Assembly (NCBI GenBank): GCA_004431415.1
Contig: QPMI01000038.1
Location: 186,001-250,000, forward strand
DNA from: Cyanophora paradoxa
Taxonomy: Eukaryota; Glaucocystophyceae; Cyanophorales; Cyanophoraceae
Length of the DNA stretch: 64,000 nt
Reading direction: 5' to 3'
The position numbers and the translations under genes were made by a program. The notes below the pieces were generated by a model. The model was given only the letters and a program-made list of their open reading frames with translations. It was not told the DNA's origin and did no database searches. Shown in pieces: positions 12,892-23,185 of this stretch; the first letter of the stretch is position 1, and every line of letters starts with the position of its first letter.

Positions 12892-14094
12892 CTAGGAGCG
12901 GACGGCGGCGAGGAATTCGCCGCGGAGGACGCTGTCCTCCTTGAAGGACCCCAGCGTGACCGTCGTGACCGTGGATGCGCCGGTCTTCTGCACGCCCCGC
13001 ATCACCATGCACATGTGCCTGCGCGCGCGCGGGCGGGCGGGCGGTCGGGTCGGACGGCCGGTCGGCTCGGGCGGCCGGGCCGCGGAGGGTGCGGAGGGCG
13101 CGGGGCGGGCGGGAGGGCGGAGCGGGCGGGCGCACGTCGCCTCGACCATAACGGCGACGCCCTTCGGCTGCAGGACCTCCTGCACCGCCTCCGCGATCTG
13201 CTTCGTCAGGCGCTCCTGCACCTGCGCACGCGGCCCCGCGGCGGCGTCAGCGGCGGCGGGCCCCGCGACGGGGCGGGGCGGGGCGGGGCGCCCGGCGGCG
13301 GACCTGGAGCCTCCGCGCGAACATGTTGGCGATGCGCGCGAGCTTGGAGAGCCCGATGACGCGCCCGCTGGGCACGTAGGCGATGTGGACCTTCCCGTAG
13401 AAAGGAACCATGTGGTGCTGCGCGCCCCGGCGTGAGCCGCCGCCGCCGCGGGGCCGAACGCGGACCCAGAGAAGGAAACAAAAGGAAAGAGCGGCCGCCC
13501 TGCGCACCTCACACAGGCTGAAGAGGTCGATGTCTTTGACGAGCACCATCTCCTCCGCGTTCTCCTCGAAGATAGCGTTGTTCACGAGATCTGGCGTTCT
13601 GTCGATGAGAGGCTTGCGAGGCCGGCGAGACCTGGCGCGCGCGCGCACCGCTGAGGCTTTCCCGGTAGCCCGAGGTTAGGAAGGACAGCGACTCCGCGAC
13701 CCGGTGCGGCGTTCTTCGCAGGCCTGCGAGCGGGTTTAAGCTAGAGCGCTTTGGACGCAGCGAAGCCCGCCGGCGCTAGCCCCGGCGCGCACGCCCCCAC
13801 GCGCGCGCCCTCTGATCATAGGGATTTCAAGCGCGCACCCTCGCGCTCGACGTCCTCGCCGAGAGCTGTGAGCACGCTCGACATGGAGATGGCGATTGAT
13901 GCTTTGTCGGGCAGGCGGTCCCGGAGGGACATCTTGTAGGAGGGGATGGCGTCGAGGCTGGAGTTCGGGGCGGGGACTACGGGAGGGACGGGCGCTGCGT
14001 GATGGTGCGTATGGGCGTGAGCTGTGTCGTGGGTGTGCGCCTGCACCGACGCGAGAGCCGCCAGGGCCACTATGAGCAGGGCGACCTTCATCAC
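12892..14094 (-). CDS. GCH1: GTP cyclohydrolase I with N-terminal signal peptide
   Basis: This enzyme converts GTP to 7,8-dihydroneopterin triphosphate, the first step to folate and tetrahydrobiopterin. Six exons join in phase: 14094-13839, 13723-13649, 13590-13508, 13417-13304, 13221-13136 and 13018-12892, giving 246 residues. Family motifs appear in order: [44 protein letters not shown] (Zn ligands), [36 protein letters not shown] (Zn cysteine) and LGSFKEDS. The first exon starts [19 protein letters not shown], a clean signal peptide, followed by a His/Thr/Ala stretch before the catalytic core. The core is complete and near usual length. A signal peptide is unusual for this normally cytosolic or plastid enzyme. 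It could be the first part of a complex-plastid leader, but no phenylalanine follows the predicted cleavage site. Function is very sure; location is inference. Confidence 0.93.
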
Positions 14095-14566
14095 CGCGCG
14101 GCGCGCGGGCGCTGCGTTCGGGCACGATCGACGCGCTTCGTGTGCTGGCTCGGATGCAGGCAGCGGAACTAGCCTCGTCGCGCGCGGCTACAGTTTTTTT
14201 GCTGCGCTGGTGCAGTACCCCTCGGATTCGTTCGCAGTTGCGAAAATGCCACGCGAAAAATTGAGTGAATTCGATCAATGTTGCAAAAAACTCGCAGCGA
14301 AGATGCTATGTACAAGTACAGACGGGAGTGGGCAACCGCACGATTCGCAGCTAACGCTAGTGAAATGAATGAACAACGAAAGCTTGATGATGAAGCAGCG
14401 AAGGGCTGGCCCGTGTCCACGAGGCCGTGGGGGGGCGGGCATGAAAGCGACGGAAGCGATATCGAAGTCGATGGAGCGGACGCAATGGATAGATGGGCGG
14501 GAGCGGCGGCAGGAGCGCAGCTTGCGATCGAAATCGCGGGGTGCCAGCAAAGGCCCCGCCGGGCGA
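14095..14566. other. Upstream region of GTP cyclohydrolase I; no supported gene
   Basis: The stretch lies between the 5' end of GTP cyclohydrolase I and the 3' end of the next minus-strand gene. A 108-codon plus-strand frame at 14278-14601 has no recognisable domain or splice support. The sequence is somewhat AT-richer than the flanks (runs of T and A near 14190 and 14285). Confidence 0.5.
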
Positions 14567-17226
14567 TCAGGAGGGGTACGCGGAGGGCCGGGGGCGCATG
14601 AGCCTCTCCTCCAGGAAGACGTGTACCCCCGGATGGGACGCCTGCAGCTGGCCGGGGCGTGAGGCGGGGAGGGCAGAAGGCGGACCGGAGGCCGGGGGCG
14701 CGGGGGTACCTCCTTCAGGGCGACCCGGGCGGGGTGCGACGTCGGCGGGCTCAGGTGAAGCCGCTGCCGCAGAAGATGTCAGAGCGATCAAATCAGATCA
14801 GATCAGATCAAATCGGAGCGGACGGACGGAGAGGGGCGCCCCCGCGGCGAGGGCGACGCGGACGGCGACGAGGGTGGCGGAGGAGAGGCGCGGGCAGGCG
14901 GCCGCCCCCAGCTCCTCCAGCCGCGGCGCGATCGCCAGCAGCCGCTGTACCCCCGCGTCCCCCAGCGCGTTCCCGCCCACCTGCATGCTCGAAGTTAGAA
15001 AGAGAGAAGGAGAAAGATGGATGGGTTAAGGGGCACGCGCGTGGATGCGGCGGAGGGAGGGGCAGCGGACGGCGAGGGCGAGGACGGCCTCCTCGGGGAG
15101 GCGGCAGGCGGAGAGATCCAGAGAGGCGAGGCGGTGCAGGGCGGCCCGGAGGGGCGGGAGGGAGGCCGCGTCGAGGGCGGGGCAGAAGGAGAGGTCCAGG
15201 GACTCCAGCGCCCCCCCGAAGGCCCGCAGCGCGGTCAGGCGCGGGTTGTGGCGGAGGCTCAGGGTGGCCAGGCCCGGCGGGAGGGGGCCGAGGTCCAGGT
15301 CCCCGGCCAGGCGGCACGAGGCGAGCGAGAGGGAGGCCAGGCCGTAGCAGCGCGCCAGCACCGCCCGCACCGCGTCGTGCGAGAGCGCTGCGGGGGTACA
15401 GCCGGCGCTCGTTGGGGGGTACGCGTGCGGGGAGGGATGGCCGGGTACGGTGCGGCGCACGGGCGGCGGTCTGGGAGAGGACGAGGGTCCGGAGGTCCGG
15501 GCAGTGGGCCGCCAGGTGCCTTTCGGGAGGGGTAATGAGATGGTGGGGGGAGGGGGAAGAAGGCAGAGGGGGGTACGGGCGGACAGGAGGAGGTCGTCGT
15601 CGACGTCGCCGGCGCGCGTGAGGCGGAGGCACTGCAGCCGCGCGCCCGCCGCCCGCGCCACGCCCCCGCTCGTGAAGTACGGCATGTCTGGGGGGGTACG
15701 CAATCGGCGGAGTGGGGGCGGGGGGAAGAAGCGGGAGGGGGGTACCGAGGAGGGAGAGCTCGTGGAGGTCGGGGCAGCGGTCGCCGACGGCGGCGAGGGC
15801 GTCGTCGGTCATGTCGGGGCAGAAGCTGCGCGGGGGAGGCGAAGGGAAGCACGGGCCGAGCGGGGGGCGCGGGGCGGGGCGCTCGAGAGCCGCGGCGAGG
15901 AGCGGCGGGCAGGCAGGCAAGCGGGCAAGCGGGCGAGCGGGCGGGCGGCCGGGCGGGCGAATGCAGCGGGCGGCAAGCGGGCGGGCGGGCGGCGGGGAGG
16001 CGGCGGGCTTAGCATCTACGTTGGGCAGCAACGGGCCGGCGCCTCAGGCGCACCTCAGGCGGAGGATGCGGAGGGAGGGGGGGAGCGACCGCAGCGCTGC
16101 GGGCCGAGGAGGGGTCAGCTGCAGCGCGGCAGCAAGGGAGGCCGGGGCCGCGTCCGGATTCGAACCGGGGGCGACGGGCGTGATGTGCTCGAGGTCGAGG
16201 GCGATCAAATTGGGGAGGGCGGCGAGGAGGGGCCCCAGGGACGCCGGCGAGACGCGCTCGCAGGAGGAGAGGGAGAGCGCGGTGAGGAGCGGCCGCGGCT
16301 TGGCGGCGAGCACGGCCAGCGACGAGTCGATGAGGCCCGAGCAGGCGGCCAGGCGCACGGTCGTGACGCCCCGCTCCCCGGCCCGCCGCAGCGTCAGCCG
16401 CCACTCCTGCCCCGCGGATCGAATTCATATAGACTCTAAGTTCGAATCAATTCTCCTCGCACCTCGGGGGTTAGGCAGCGCACGGCGCTCGTCTCGTCGA
16501 CGACCAGCGTCGAGCGGGCGGCGCTGGCGGTCGCGTCGCCGGCAGAGGAGCGGCGGTGCGGCACGAACGGCGCGTCGCTGCCGGAGCTGGAGTCCTTTCC
16601 CAGCTGCGTGATCGCGCTCACCTGCGCCCCGCCCCGCGCGGTGAGAAGGATTCCGAAACCAGGTTCAAATCTGGGTCCGGGCTAGGCACCAGCTGCTTGC
16701 AGGCTGCGCGACGGGCGTGAGGCACAATCAGATGCGCACTGCAAATTATAAGAAACCACTCACCGTAGGAGACGCCGCGCCACATGCTGCCCGCATCCGA
16801 GCCGCGGCGCGAACGCTCGGTCGGCTCCGCTTCTGCCGCGGGGAGCGCCGCGGGCGCGGGCGCGGGAGCCGGGAACGTAACGGAGCGAGGCATTGCACGC
16901 CGCTGAACGGGAGCGCTGCCGCTCCGCGGAAGTGGTTTTGCGGGCGTCAATTCGAGCGCCACCTCGCCGCCGGGAGGAGGGCGCGGCAGCGACATTCTCT
17001 CTATGTATCCCTGAGCCTTGCACGGCTGTACCGGCGGGAGGCTGGGCTGCTGGACCTCGACGACGCTTGCGGCAGCGCTGCGGCCTTTCTGCGAGCCGCC
17101 CGCCTCGATCTCAAGCGCGGGGAGCTCGAGCGACGCGTGGCGCTTCGTGAGGGAGGCCATCGGGCGGTAGGCGGGCATCGCTGGCCGCGAGGAGCTGCTG
17201 AAGTGGTTGGCCCTGCGTACCCCCAC
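14567..17226 (-). CDS. Leucine-rich-repeat protein (AMN1/F-box-LRR type, cysteine-containing repeats)
   Basis: The N-terminal exon (from 17226, or internal ATGs at 17178 or 17160) is Ser/Pro-rich and lacks a clear F-box. Later exons carry degenerate LRRs: LLTALSLSSCERVSPASLGP, LIALDLEHIT, ALAAVGDRCPDLHELSLLG, LAAHCPDLRTLVLSQT, GLASLSLASCR, LESLDLSFCPALDAASLPP, RLASLDLSACRLPEEAVLAL and the last repeat GVQRLLAIAPRLEELGAAAC. This spacing with Cys matches AMN1/FBXL-type repeats, which bind partners or ubiquitin-ligase substrates. The intron between 16050 and 15826 holds GGGC-rich tandem repeats. A late intron contains (GATCT)n near 14790-14815. The final exon ends LMRPRPSAYPS at 14567. The gene is divergent from the bZIP gene, with under 60 bp between the two starts, so they probably share a promoter. 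LRR identity is sure; the target is unknown. Confidence 0.75.
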
Positions 17227-17282
17227 GGCGACCTCCGCAAAGCTTGCTGCCGCGTTGGCAGCGGCGCTGCTGGATTAAAGCC
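17227..17282. promoter_or_regulatory. Compact bidirectional promoter between LRR gene and bZIP gene
   Basis: Only 56 bp separate the first usable ATG of the minus-strand LRR gene (17226) from the ATG of the plus-strand bZIP gene (17283). The boundary depends on which LRR-gene ATG is used. No TATA box is evident. Confidence 0.4.
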
Positions 17283-19214
17283 ATGTTAGGGACGGTGTGG
17301 AATCAGATACGCTCTGCAGCGAGCGCCTGGGAGGCGACCTTCGACGCGGGGAAACCACCAGCCTCGCCGTCGCAAGCGGCGCAGGAGGAGGGTTACTCGC
17401 TGCTCCCTGAGAACACATGCGTGGTGGATTCGCCCCAGATCCTGTTTGACGAGCTGCCGCTGCCGGGCGACCCCGAAGCCCTGCTCAACTCCCTGCTCCT
17501 CGAGGGCGACGCCCCGCCGCCTCTGCAGGCGGCTTCTGCGGATGGGAGCGCGCGCTCCTCGTTCGACAGCGTCGCAAGCAGCAGCGCCTCGCACGTCTCT
17601 TCGCATGAGGACGGGTTGGCCAGCTCGGCGCTGATCCAGCAGCTCCTGGTGCCTGCAGAGGAGCTGGTAAATGAGCTGCATCCCGCAGCAGCAACGGCGG
17701 TCGCTGCGGCCGGCGCGAGCGGCGGCCCCACGCCAACCGCGCCGCGCTCTCCCCAGCTGCAACCGCAGCAGCCGCCAAAGCAGGCGCCGGCGCCGGGCGC
17801 TGTCCCCGTCGTGCTTCCGGGCGCCACGCCCTTCGCAGTCCCCAGGGCCGCGCCCGTCGCGCCCGGGGCGGTCCCCTTCCGCCCGCCGATCGGACACCTC
17901 CCGCTCCCCGCCTCCGCGGCGGCGCCCTGCCCCTCCGGGGGCCAGCGGCCCATCAAGCCCCGGCCCGACGGCCGCACCTCGCCATGCATCCCCATGGACC
18001 TGAGCCCGGCGACGCCCGTCCCCGCCACCCCACCCCCGCCTTCCCCGCCCACGCCGCCTCCGCCGGCCCCGCCTCCGCCCCCGCCCCGCCCGTCCCGCTG
18101 CTCTTCCCGCCGCCGCCGCCGCCGGCGACGTTCGTGCACGGCTTCGCCCTGGATCCCGAGCGGGCGCGAAAGGAGCAGCGGCTGATGAAGAACCGGGAGG
18201 CGGCGGCCGTCTCGCGGCAGCGGAAGCGGGCGCACCAAGAGGAGCTCCAGGAAGAGGTGGCCGCCCTTCGCGCCGAGTGCGCCGCCGAGCACGAGCGCTG
18301 CGCCGTCCTCGAGGCCGAGAACCGCATGCTCAAGGGGCAGGCGCGCCCCCCGCACGCGTACCCCCGAGACGCCCCTTCCCCCTCCTCTGAGACGCACCCC
18401 CCAGGTCTCGTTTCTGCAGGGGCTGCTGGCGCAGGTCCACGGCCGGCCCGGGGGCGCCCCGGGGGCCCCGGGCGCCTTCGCGGGGGGCCCCGCCTCCCTC
18501 GAGGCCCCCGGCATCCCCGTGAGCGTACCCCCCGAGGCCGGCGGCAACGTCTCCCGTACCGCCACCCTCCTGCTGGTACCCCCCTCCTTTCTCCTTCCCG
18601 CTCCCGTACCCCCGCCCACTCCCCCCCCCTCAGGTCGTCTTCTGTTGCGCGGTGTACTTCCACCCGAGCCACGTCGGGCCCGGCGGCATCTACGGCGTAC
18701 CCCCCCTGCCCTTCGAGCGGGCCGGCGGCCCCGCCGCGTTCCTGGAGGCTTCGTGCGCGCCGCCCCTCGCCCCTCCCGAGAGCCCCCGAAGCCTCACACG
18801 GGGCGCGCAGGGCGCAGGGCGCCGGGCGCGTCCTCCTCTCTGCGCCAGCGTCGGACGGGGCGGCCGGCCTCTCCCCCGCCGAGCCGCCGCCCCCGCCGCC
18901 GCCGCTGGTGCCGCCGCCCTTGCCCTCGCCCTCGCTTGGGGAGCTGGAGGGGGCGTGGGCGGCGCGCTCGGGCTGCGCCCTCCTCCTCGTCGCGGGGGCC
19001 CTCCTCTGGCTCTCCGCCCGCCGCCTCCTCAAGGGTCCGCTGCCTGGCCCCGCTCGCTCCGCTGTGCCCTGCCCGTGGCCCCTCTGAGCTGGCTGGCGCA
19101 GGGGCGCTGCTGCGGGTGTGGATGGGGGTGTACGTCCTCAAGTGCCGCACCCTCGCCCTCACGTTCTTCGGCCGCCGCGCAGCCGCCCTGCCCCAGTGGG
19201 GCAAGGCCCAGTAG
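17283..19214 (+). CDS. bZIP transcription factor with C-terminal membrane segments (ATF6/bZIP28-like layout)
   Basis: From ATG 17283 (MLGTVWNQIRSAASAWEATF) the N-terminal 230 residues are acidic then Pro/Ala-rich, typical of an activation region. The basic region at 18158-18230 reads RLMKNREAAAVSRQRKRAH, matching the NR...SR signature, and is followed by heptads L.EEVAALRAEC...LEAENRML. Downstream exons encode hydrophobic stretches: ATLLL joined across an intron to VVFCCAVYF, GCALLLVAGALLWLSARRL, and a last segment around WMGVYVLKCRTLALTFF. A DNA-binding bZIP on the N-side of membrane segments is the layout of tethered factors released by intramembrane proteolysis. The frame changes between about 17990 and 18150 inside C-rich DNA without a convincing intron, so an indel or an unrecognised intron is likely there. 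bZIP identity is sure; membrane tethering is inferred. Confidence 0.75.
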
Positions 19215-19970
19215 CCGCCGCCCCGGCCCGCTTCCCGGCCGGCGCCCGGCCTTCCCAGGTCTTCCCTCCCCGTCGCCGCCGGGCCGGGCCCCGGCTCGGC
19301 CCAGCCCTAGAGGCCTCTTAGGCTTGTTAACGTTGCAATTACCGTCACCTCTCTGCACACCCCGGGGCCCGGCCGCGGGGCCCCTCTATAGCCAGATCTA
19401 GCATTGAAATCATGAATTAGCTCTCCCGGCCAGCCGCGGCGGGGGCGGCCCCCTGGCCCACCGCCGGGCACCAGTACCCCTCAAGGGCGGCGGACCTACA
19501 CGGGTACCAGTAGCTCTAGGCCTACCTCGATGGAAGCCTCCGAATCGATATCCGAGCCGCCGATCCTCAGGGCCTATCGGCCGGGGTACCGCGCGGGCGG
19601 CGCCGGCGCCGGCGCGGTGCGCGCGCGCGCGCGGCCGACGCCGGCCCTACGGCCGCCGATCGCGATCGCGGAGTTGCAAGTCTGATCGCGAGTGTTTTTT
19701 CTCGGATCGGACTCCGACCCGTACTCCGGGATCCGGAGACCGGAAGTCCGATCGAGGCTCCTCGAGCTCGCAACCGCTCCGAGGCTCTCAGGAGTCTCAG
19801 CTGCAACGGCTGTCACTGCCTGTCAGCCCGCTGCATGAGCAGCAAGTTGCCAGCAACGTTAACAGCAACCGTTGAACAGCAGCAGCAGCAGCAACAGCAG
19901 CAGCCCTGCAGCAGCTGCAGGTGCTGAACAGCAAGGCTAGGTTGCCAGTTGAAGGCTTCAAGGCTCAGCG
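19215..19970. other. Intergenic spacer with CAG-rich microsatellite
   Basis: No gene is recognised. A CAG/CAA-rich imperfect trinucleotide tract lies at about 19868-19922, and a GC-rich alternating tract at 19615-19640. This probably holds the 3' flank of the bZIP gene and the promoter of the small gene starting at 19971. Confidence 0.6.
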
Positions 19971-20531
19971 ATGTCGCAGCAGTACACGTGCCACACAGCC
20001 TCCACCTGCAGCAGCTCCAGCGCCGTCAGATCCTCCCCCAGTCAGCCTGCCACGAGGGTCATCGATATCAGCACGTGCGTATACGTACCGGGATCGCTCC
20101 GAGGCTCAGCCGCGCGCGTTTTCGAATTCGCTGGCGCGGTTCGCGTACGCGTTTATCACCGCTGAATCTCTGGCCCGGGCGGCAGTTGCAAGACCCTGAA
20201 CGCCAACGCCACCCACTACGTAACATACCCTACCCAGGGCGGCACCTGCACCGCGCTCCCCCACCTCGACGACGAGTCCCAGGTCGGGACCCGACTCAGA
20301 TCCATAATTTGTCCGACGTCGACCGCCTCCGACCCGATGCCCCCGCAGCTGGTGGAGGAGGACTTTGCGGCGGAGGCGGAGCTGGACGCCGCCGAGCTGG
20401 ACGCCGCCGCCGACCTCGCCAAGATGGTGCCCCCGTGGCCGGCCGCGGATAATCAGTCATTTCTGCTGTGCATGCCCCTTCCCGATCGCGAGTCGCAGGT
20501 GGAGGCTGAGCTCCTCGCCGCTGATGCATAG
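19971..20531 (+). CDS. Small unknown protein, 127 residues, three exons
   Basis: Exons 19971-20074, 20186-20282 and 20349-20531 join in phase through GTGCGTA...GGCAG and GTCGGG...CGCAG introns. The product begins MSQQYTCHTASTCSSSSAV, is rich in Ser, Thr and Cys in its first 35 residues, has a short middle exon (THYVTYPTQGGTCTALPHLD), and ends with an acidic helix (EEDFAAEAELDAAELDAAAD) and a short hydrophobic tail. No family is recognised. No signal peptide or membrane span is visible. Splice phase and the change from biased to normal composition at exon borders are the only support. Confidence 0.5.
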
Positions 20532-20951
20532 GCATATGCGTGACGTCGACGGCCGGCGCCATTGGCCCAGCGCCGTCACGCGTACGGCGTGGACGTCCGC
20601 GCTGGCGACCGGGGCCCATGGCCAGGCCTAGGCACGGCGGTCCCGGCGCGGCGCCAGGCGCGGCCCCGCCGGCCCCGATCGAGCTCTCTCTCTCTCTCTC
20701 TGTTGTAATTAAACTTGAATTTGAAATTTAGCACATTTAGCGACAAGGCGCCGGCCGCGGCAGGCAAACTGAACGCGTAAGCGACGTCGGCGAGGAATGA
20801 CGATGGTGCGCAGGGTTGAAATACGAATACTTAGTATGCAAGTAGACTAGACTGGACACTAAGCCTCACTACGTAAAGCACATCGATCCGAGAGGCGCAG
20901 CACTGACTTCGAAGGCGGCCGGCGCCGACGAGGACGGGCGCCGCGCCTGCC
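20532..20951. other. Intergenic spacer between convergent genes
   Basis: It contains a CT dinucleotide run (20686-20702) followed by an AT-rich stretch (TTAAACTTGAATTTGAAATTT). No gene is seen. Confidence 0.6.
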
Positions 20952-22969
20952 TCAGCCGCCGACGGTGACGTTGCCGCCGCTGGACAGGACGAGGGAGGCG
21001 CCGCCGGCGACGCGGATGCGGGCGGGGTTGGGCAGGCGCAGGCGGATGGCGTGGACGCCGTCGTCCGCGACGTAGAAGGCCACGTCCTGCTGCGCGTCCA
21101 GCAGGAGCCCGTCCGGGAAGCCCGTCGGGAGCGCCGCCCCGGAGGGCGCCGCCGCCAGCAGCAGGCTCGTCACCTCCACTGCGAGAGGGCGGGAGTGAGG
21201 GGAGGGGCGCGGGGGGGGGGGGGGGGGGGGGGGGAGGGCGGGGGGGGGCAACTCGAAGCGCACGTGTGTTCATGTCGATCTTGCGGATGTAGTTGTTGCC
21301 GTTGACGACGTAGACCGTATGCGAGAAGGAATTGTAGGCGATGGCGCCCGACATGTGCGTGAAACGCCTGCGGGGCGCCGGGGGTCGGGCCGAGAGGCCG
21401 CGGGCGGCGTCCGCGACCCTCGCGCGACACGCACGCGTTCGTGCCGAAGCCGTCGACCCTCGCGGCGCTGTTCGCCACGCCCGCCACGGTCGTGACCGCC
21501 TCTGAAGCGAGTGTCGAGGGCAGCGCCGCGAGCGCCGCGGCGGGGGCGGGGGCGGGGCCGGGGCGCGGGCGCCGGCGCACTGGTGACGGGGTTGAACTTG
21601 CGGAGGACGGTCGCGTCCAGGGGGCTGCCGGCGGCGCCGGCGAGGTCGGGGAAGAGCAGCTCGCCCGTCCGCAGCGCCACCGGCTTGTACGCCTCTGCGC
21701 CGTCGGCCTCTGTGAGGGGCGGGGCGGGCGCGCACGGGCGGGCGGGAGACGGGGCGCACCTATGAGGGCGCTGGTGCCGACGCCGTCGGCGGCGGTCGAG
21801 GCGACGCCGTACTGCCCGGCCTCCACCGCCAGCACGCCGTCTGCGGCCCGCGGTGAGCCGTGGCGGGGGCGGGGCGGGGCGGGGGCGCACCGGAAAGGCG
21901 AATGGAGAGGAGCTGTCCGCCGTTGGCGGCGAGCACGAAGAGCACCCGCTCGTCGGGCGAGAGGGTCTGGCCGGCCGGCGCGTGAGGGGCGCGGCGGGGC
22001 GGAGAGGGAGGGCAGGCCGGCGGCGCGGGGTTGCGCGCGCGCCGTCCAGTAGGGGTAGTGGATGGGCGAAGAGAGGGCCTGTCCCGCGACGGCGGCCGCC
22101 CCGACCATGTTGCCGCCGATTGTCGTCACGGTCCGCGTCGCGACCTCGATGCGCCGCACCAGGTTGTTGACTGGGGCCCCGAGCCCAGCGCGTCAGCGGG
22201 CGGTATGAAGGCTGTGGCACGTATGCGCACTGTAGTCGGCTGCGCAGGGCGGGCGGGTGAGCAGCAGAGGGGGGCGGGGAAGTGGCGCGGCTGCTGCGCG
22301 CGGGGCGCGCACCGACGTAGGCGTAGCGGCAGGCGGAGTCGAGGGCGACGCCGGAGGGGTCTTCGAACCTCGCCGCCGTCCCTGCGCCGCGCGCCTCACC
22401 CGTGAGCGCGCGCGCGCGCGCGCGGCGGCTCGCGCGCACCGACGCCGTCCACGAAGCCGACGTCGACCCCGAAGCCCGAGGTGCCGGCCGGGCTCGCCGT
22501 GGAACCGGCGAGCACCTCCAGGGTCCCTTGCAACGGTCCCCAGTCTGTGCGCCGTCCGGTCGGCCCCAGCATCGGCGCACGGGCGGAGCGGGGCGGCCGC
22601 TCACAGTAGAACCGCAGGATCGCGTTGAAGCGTGGAAGGAGCATCCAGGATTCGTCGGCGCAGATGGCTCCGTAGCCGGAGAGGTAGTCGCCATAGGTCG
22701 CGTCCCCGAAGTTCAGCCCTGGGAGAATTTGGGTCGCGCCTTCTGGCTCCAGGGGCACGACGCGCTGTAACGCCGCTGCCGATGCTATGCAGATAGTCAG
22801 CAGCAAGAAGCAAAGCGCTCCGCGCCCCTCCTTGAGCCGGCGCGCTCGGCCCGGCGCTTTTCCTACTTGTGACGTGGCTTCTGAACAACTTTAACGCTAG
22901 CTGCCACGCACCCGCGAGCGCCAGGACGATCGCAAACGCCGATAGGAGGCTTGTATGCCTCCTCGCCAT
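20952..22969 (-). CDS. Secreted NHL-repeat beta-propeller protein
   Basis: The start at ATG 22969 gives MARRHTSLLSAFAIVLALA. An intron (GTGCGTGG...ATAG, about 150 nt, CTGAC branch-like motif) then joins in phase to ASAAALQRVVPLEPEG, completing a signal peptide. Following exons carry propeller-blade text: VRRIEVATRTVTTIGGN, DERVLFVLAANGGQLLSIRL, SEAVTTVAGVANSA.RVDGFG and YNSFSHTVYVVNGNNYIRKI, ending near GVHAIRLRLP. The TVAG...DGFGTNA and YVVNGNNYIRKID patterns are typical of NHL repeats in extracellular algal proteins. About six blades are visible. One intron contains a 24-nt G run (21211-21234). Ligand unknown. Family confidence is good; the exact number of exons is not settled. Confidence 0.75.
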
Positions 22970-23185
22970 GCTGGAGCTCTGGCAAAGCGGGGAGGTAACT
23001 TCGCTGGGCCGATCAGGCAATCTCCTCGGGGCTTTACAGAGTTCGAGCACGCAGAGCGCAACCTTAAGCTTCCTGCAGCCGATGCTTATGCTATGTGCGC
23101 CGATGGTATGCCACAGTTGTGCTGGCTGGGAGCCGAGGTCAAGGACGGGAAAGGGTCGGATGAGGGGGTACACTCTGATAACCCG

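Noticed and set aside
14278-14601. Plus-strand ORF of 107 residues upstream of GTP cyclohydrolase I
   Set aside because: Odd composition, no domain, no promoter or splice support, and overlap with the 3' end of the LRR gene.
16140-16170. TCCGGATTCGAACCGGGG resembling a tRNA T-arm
   Set aside because: It lies inside a clear LRR coding exon and has no other tRNA arms.
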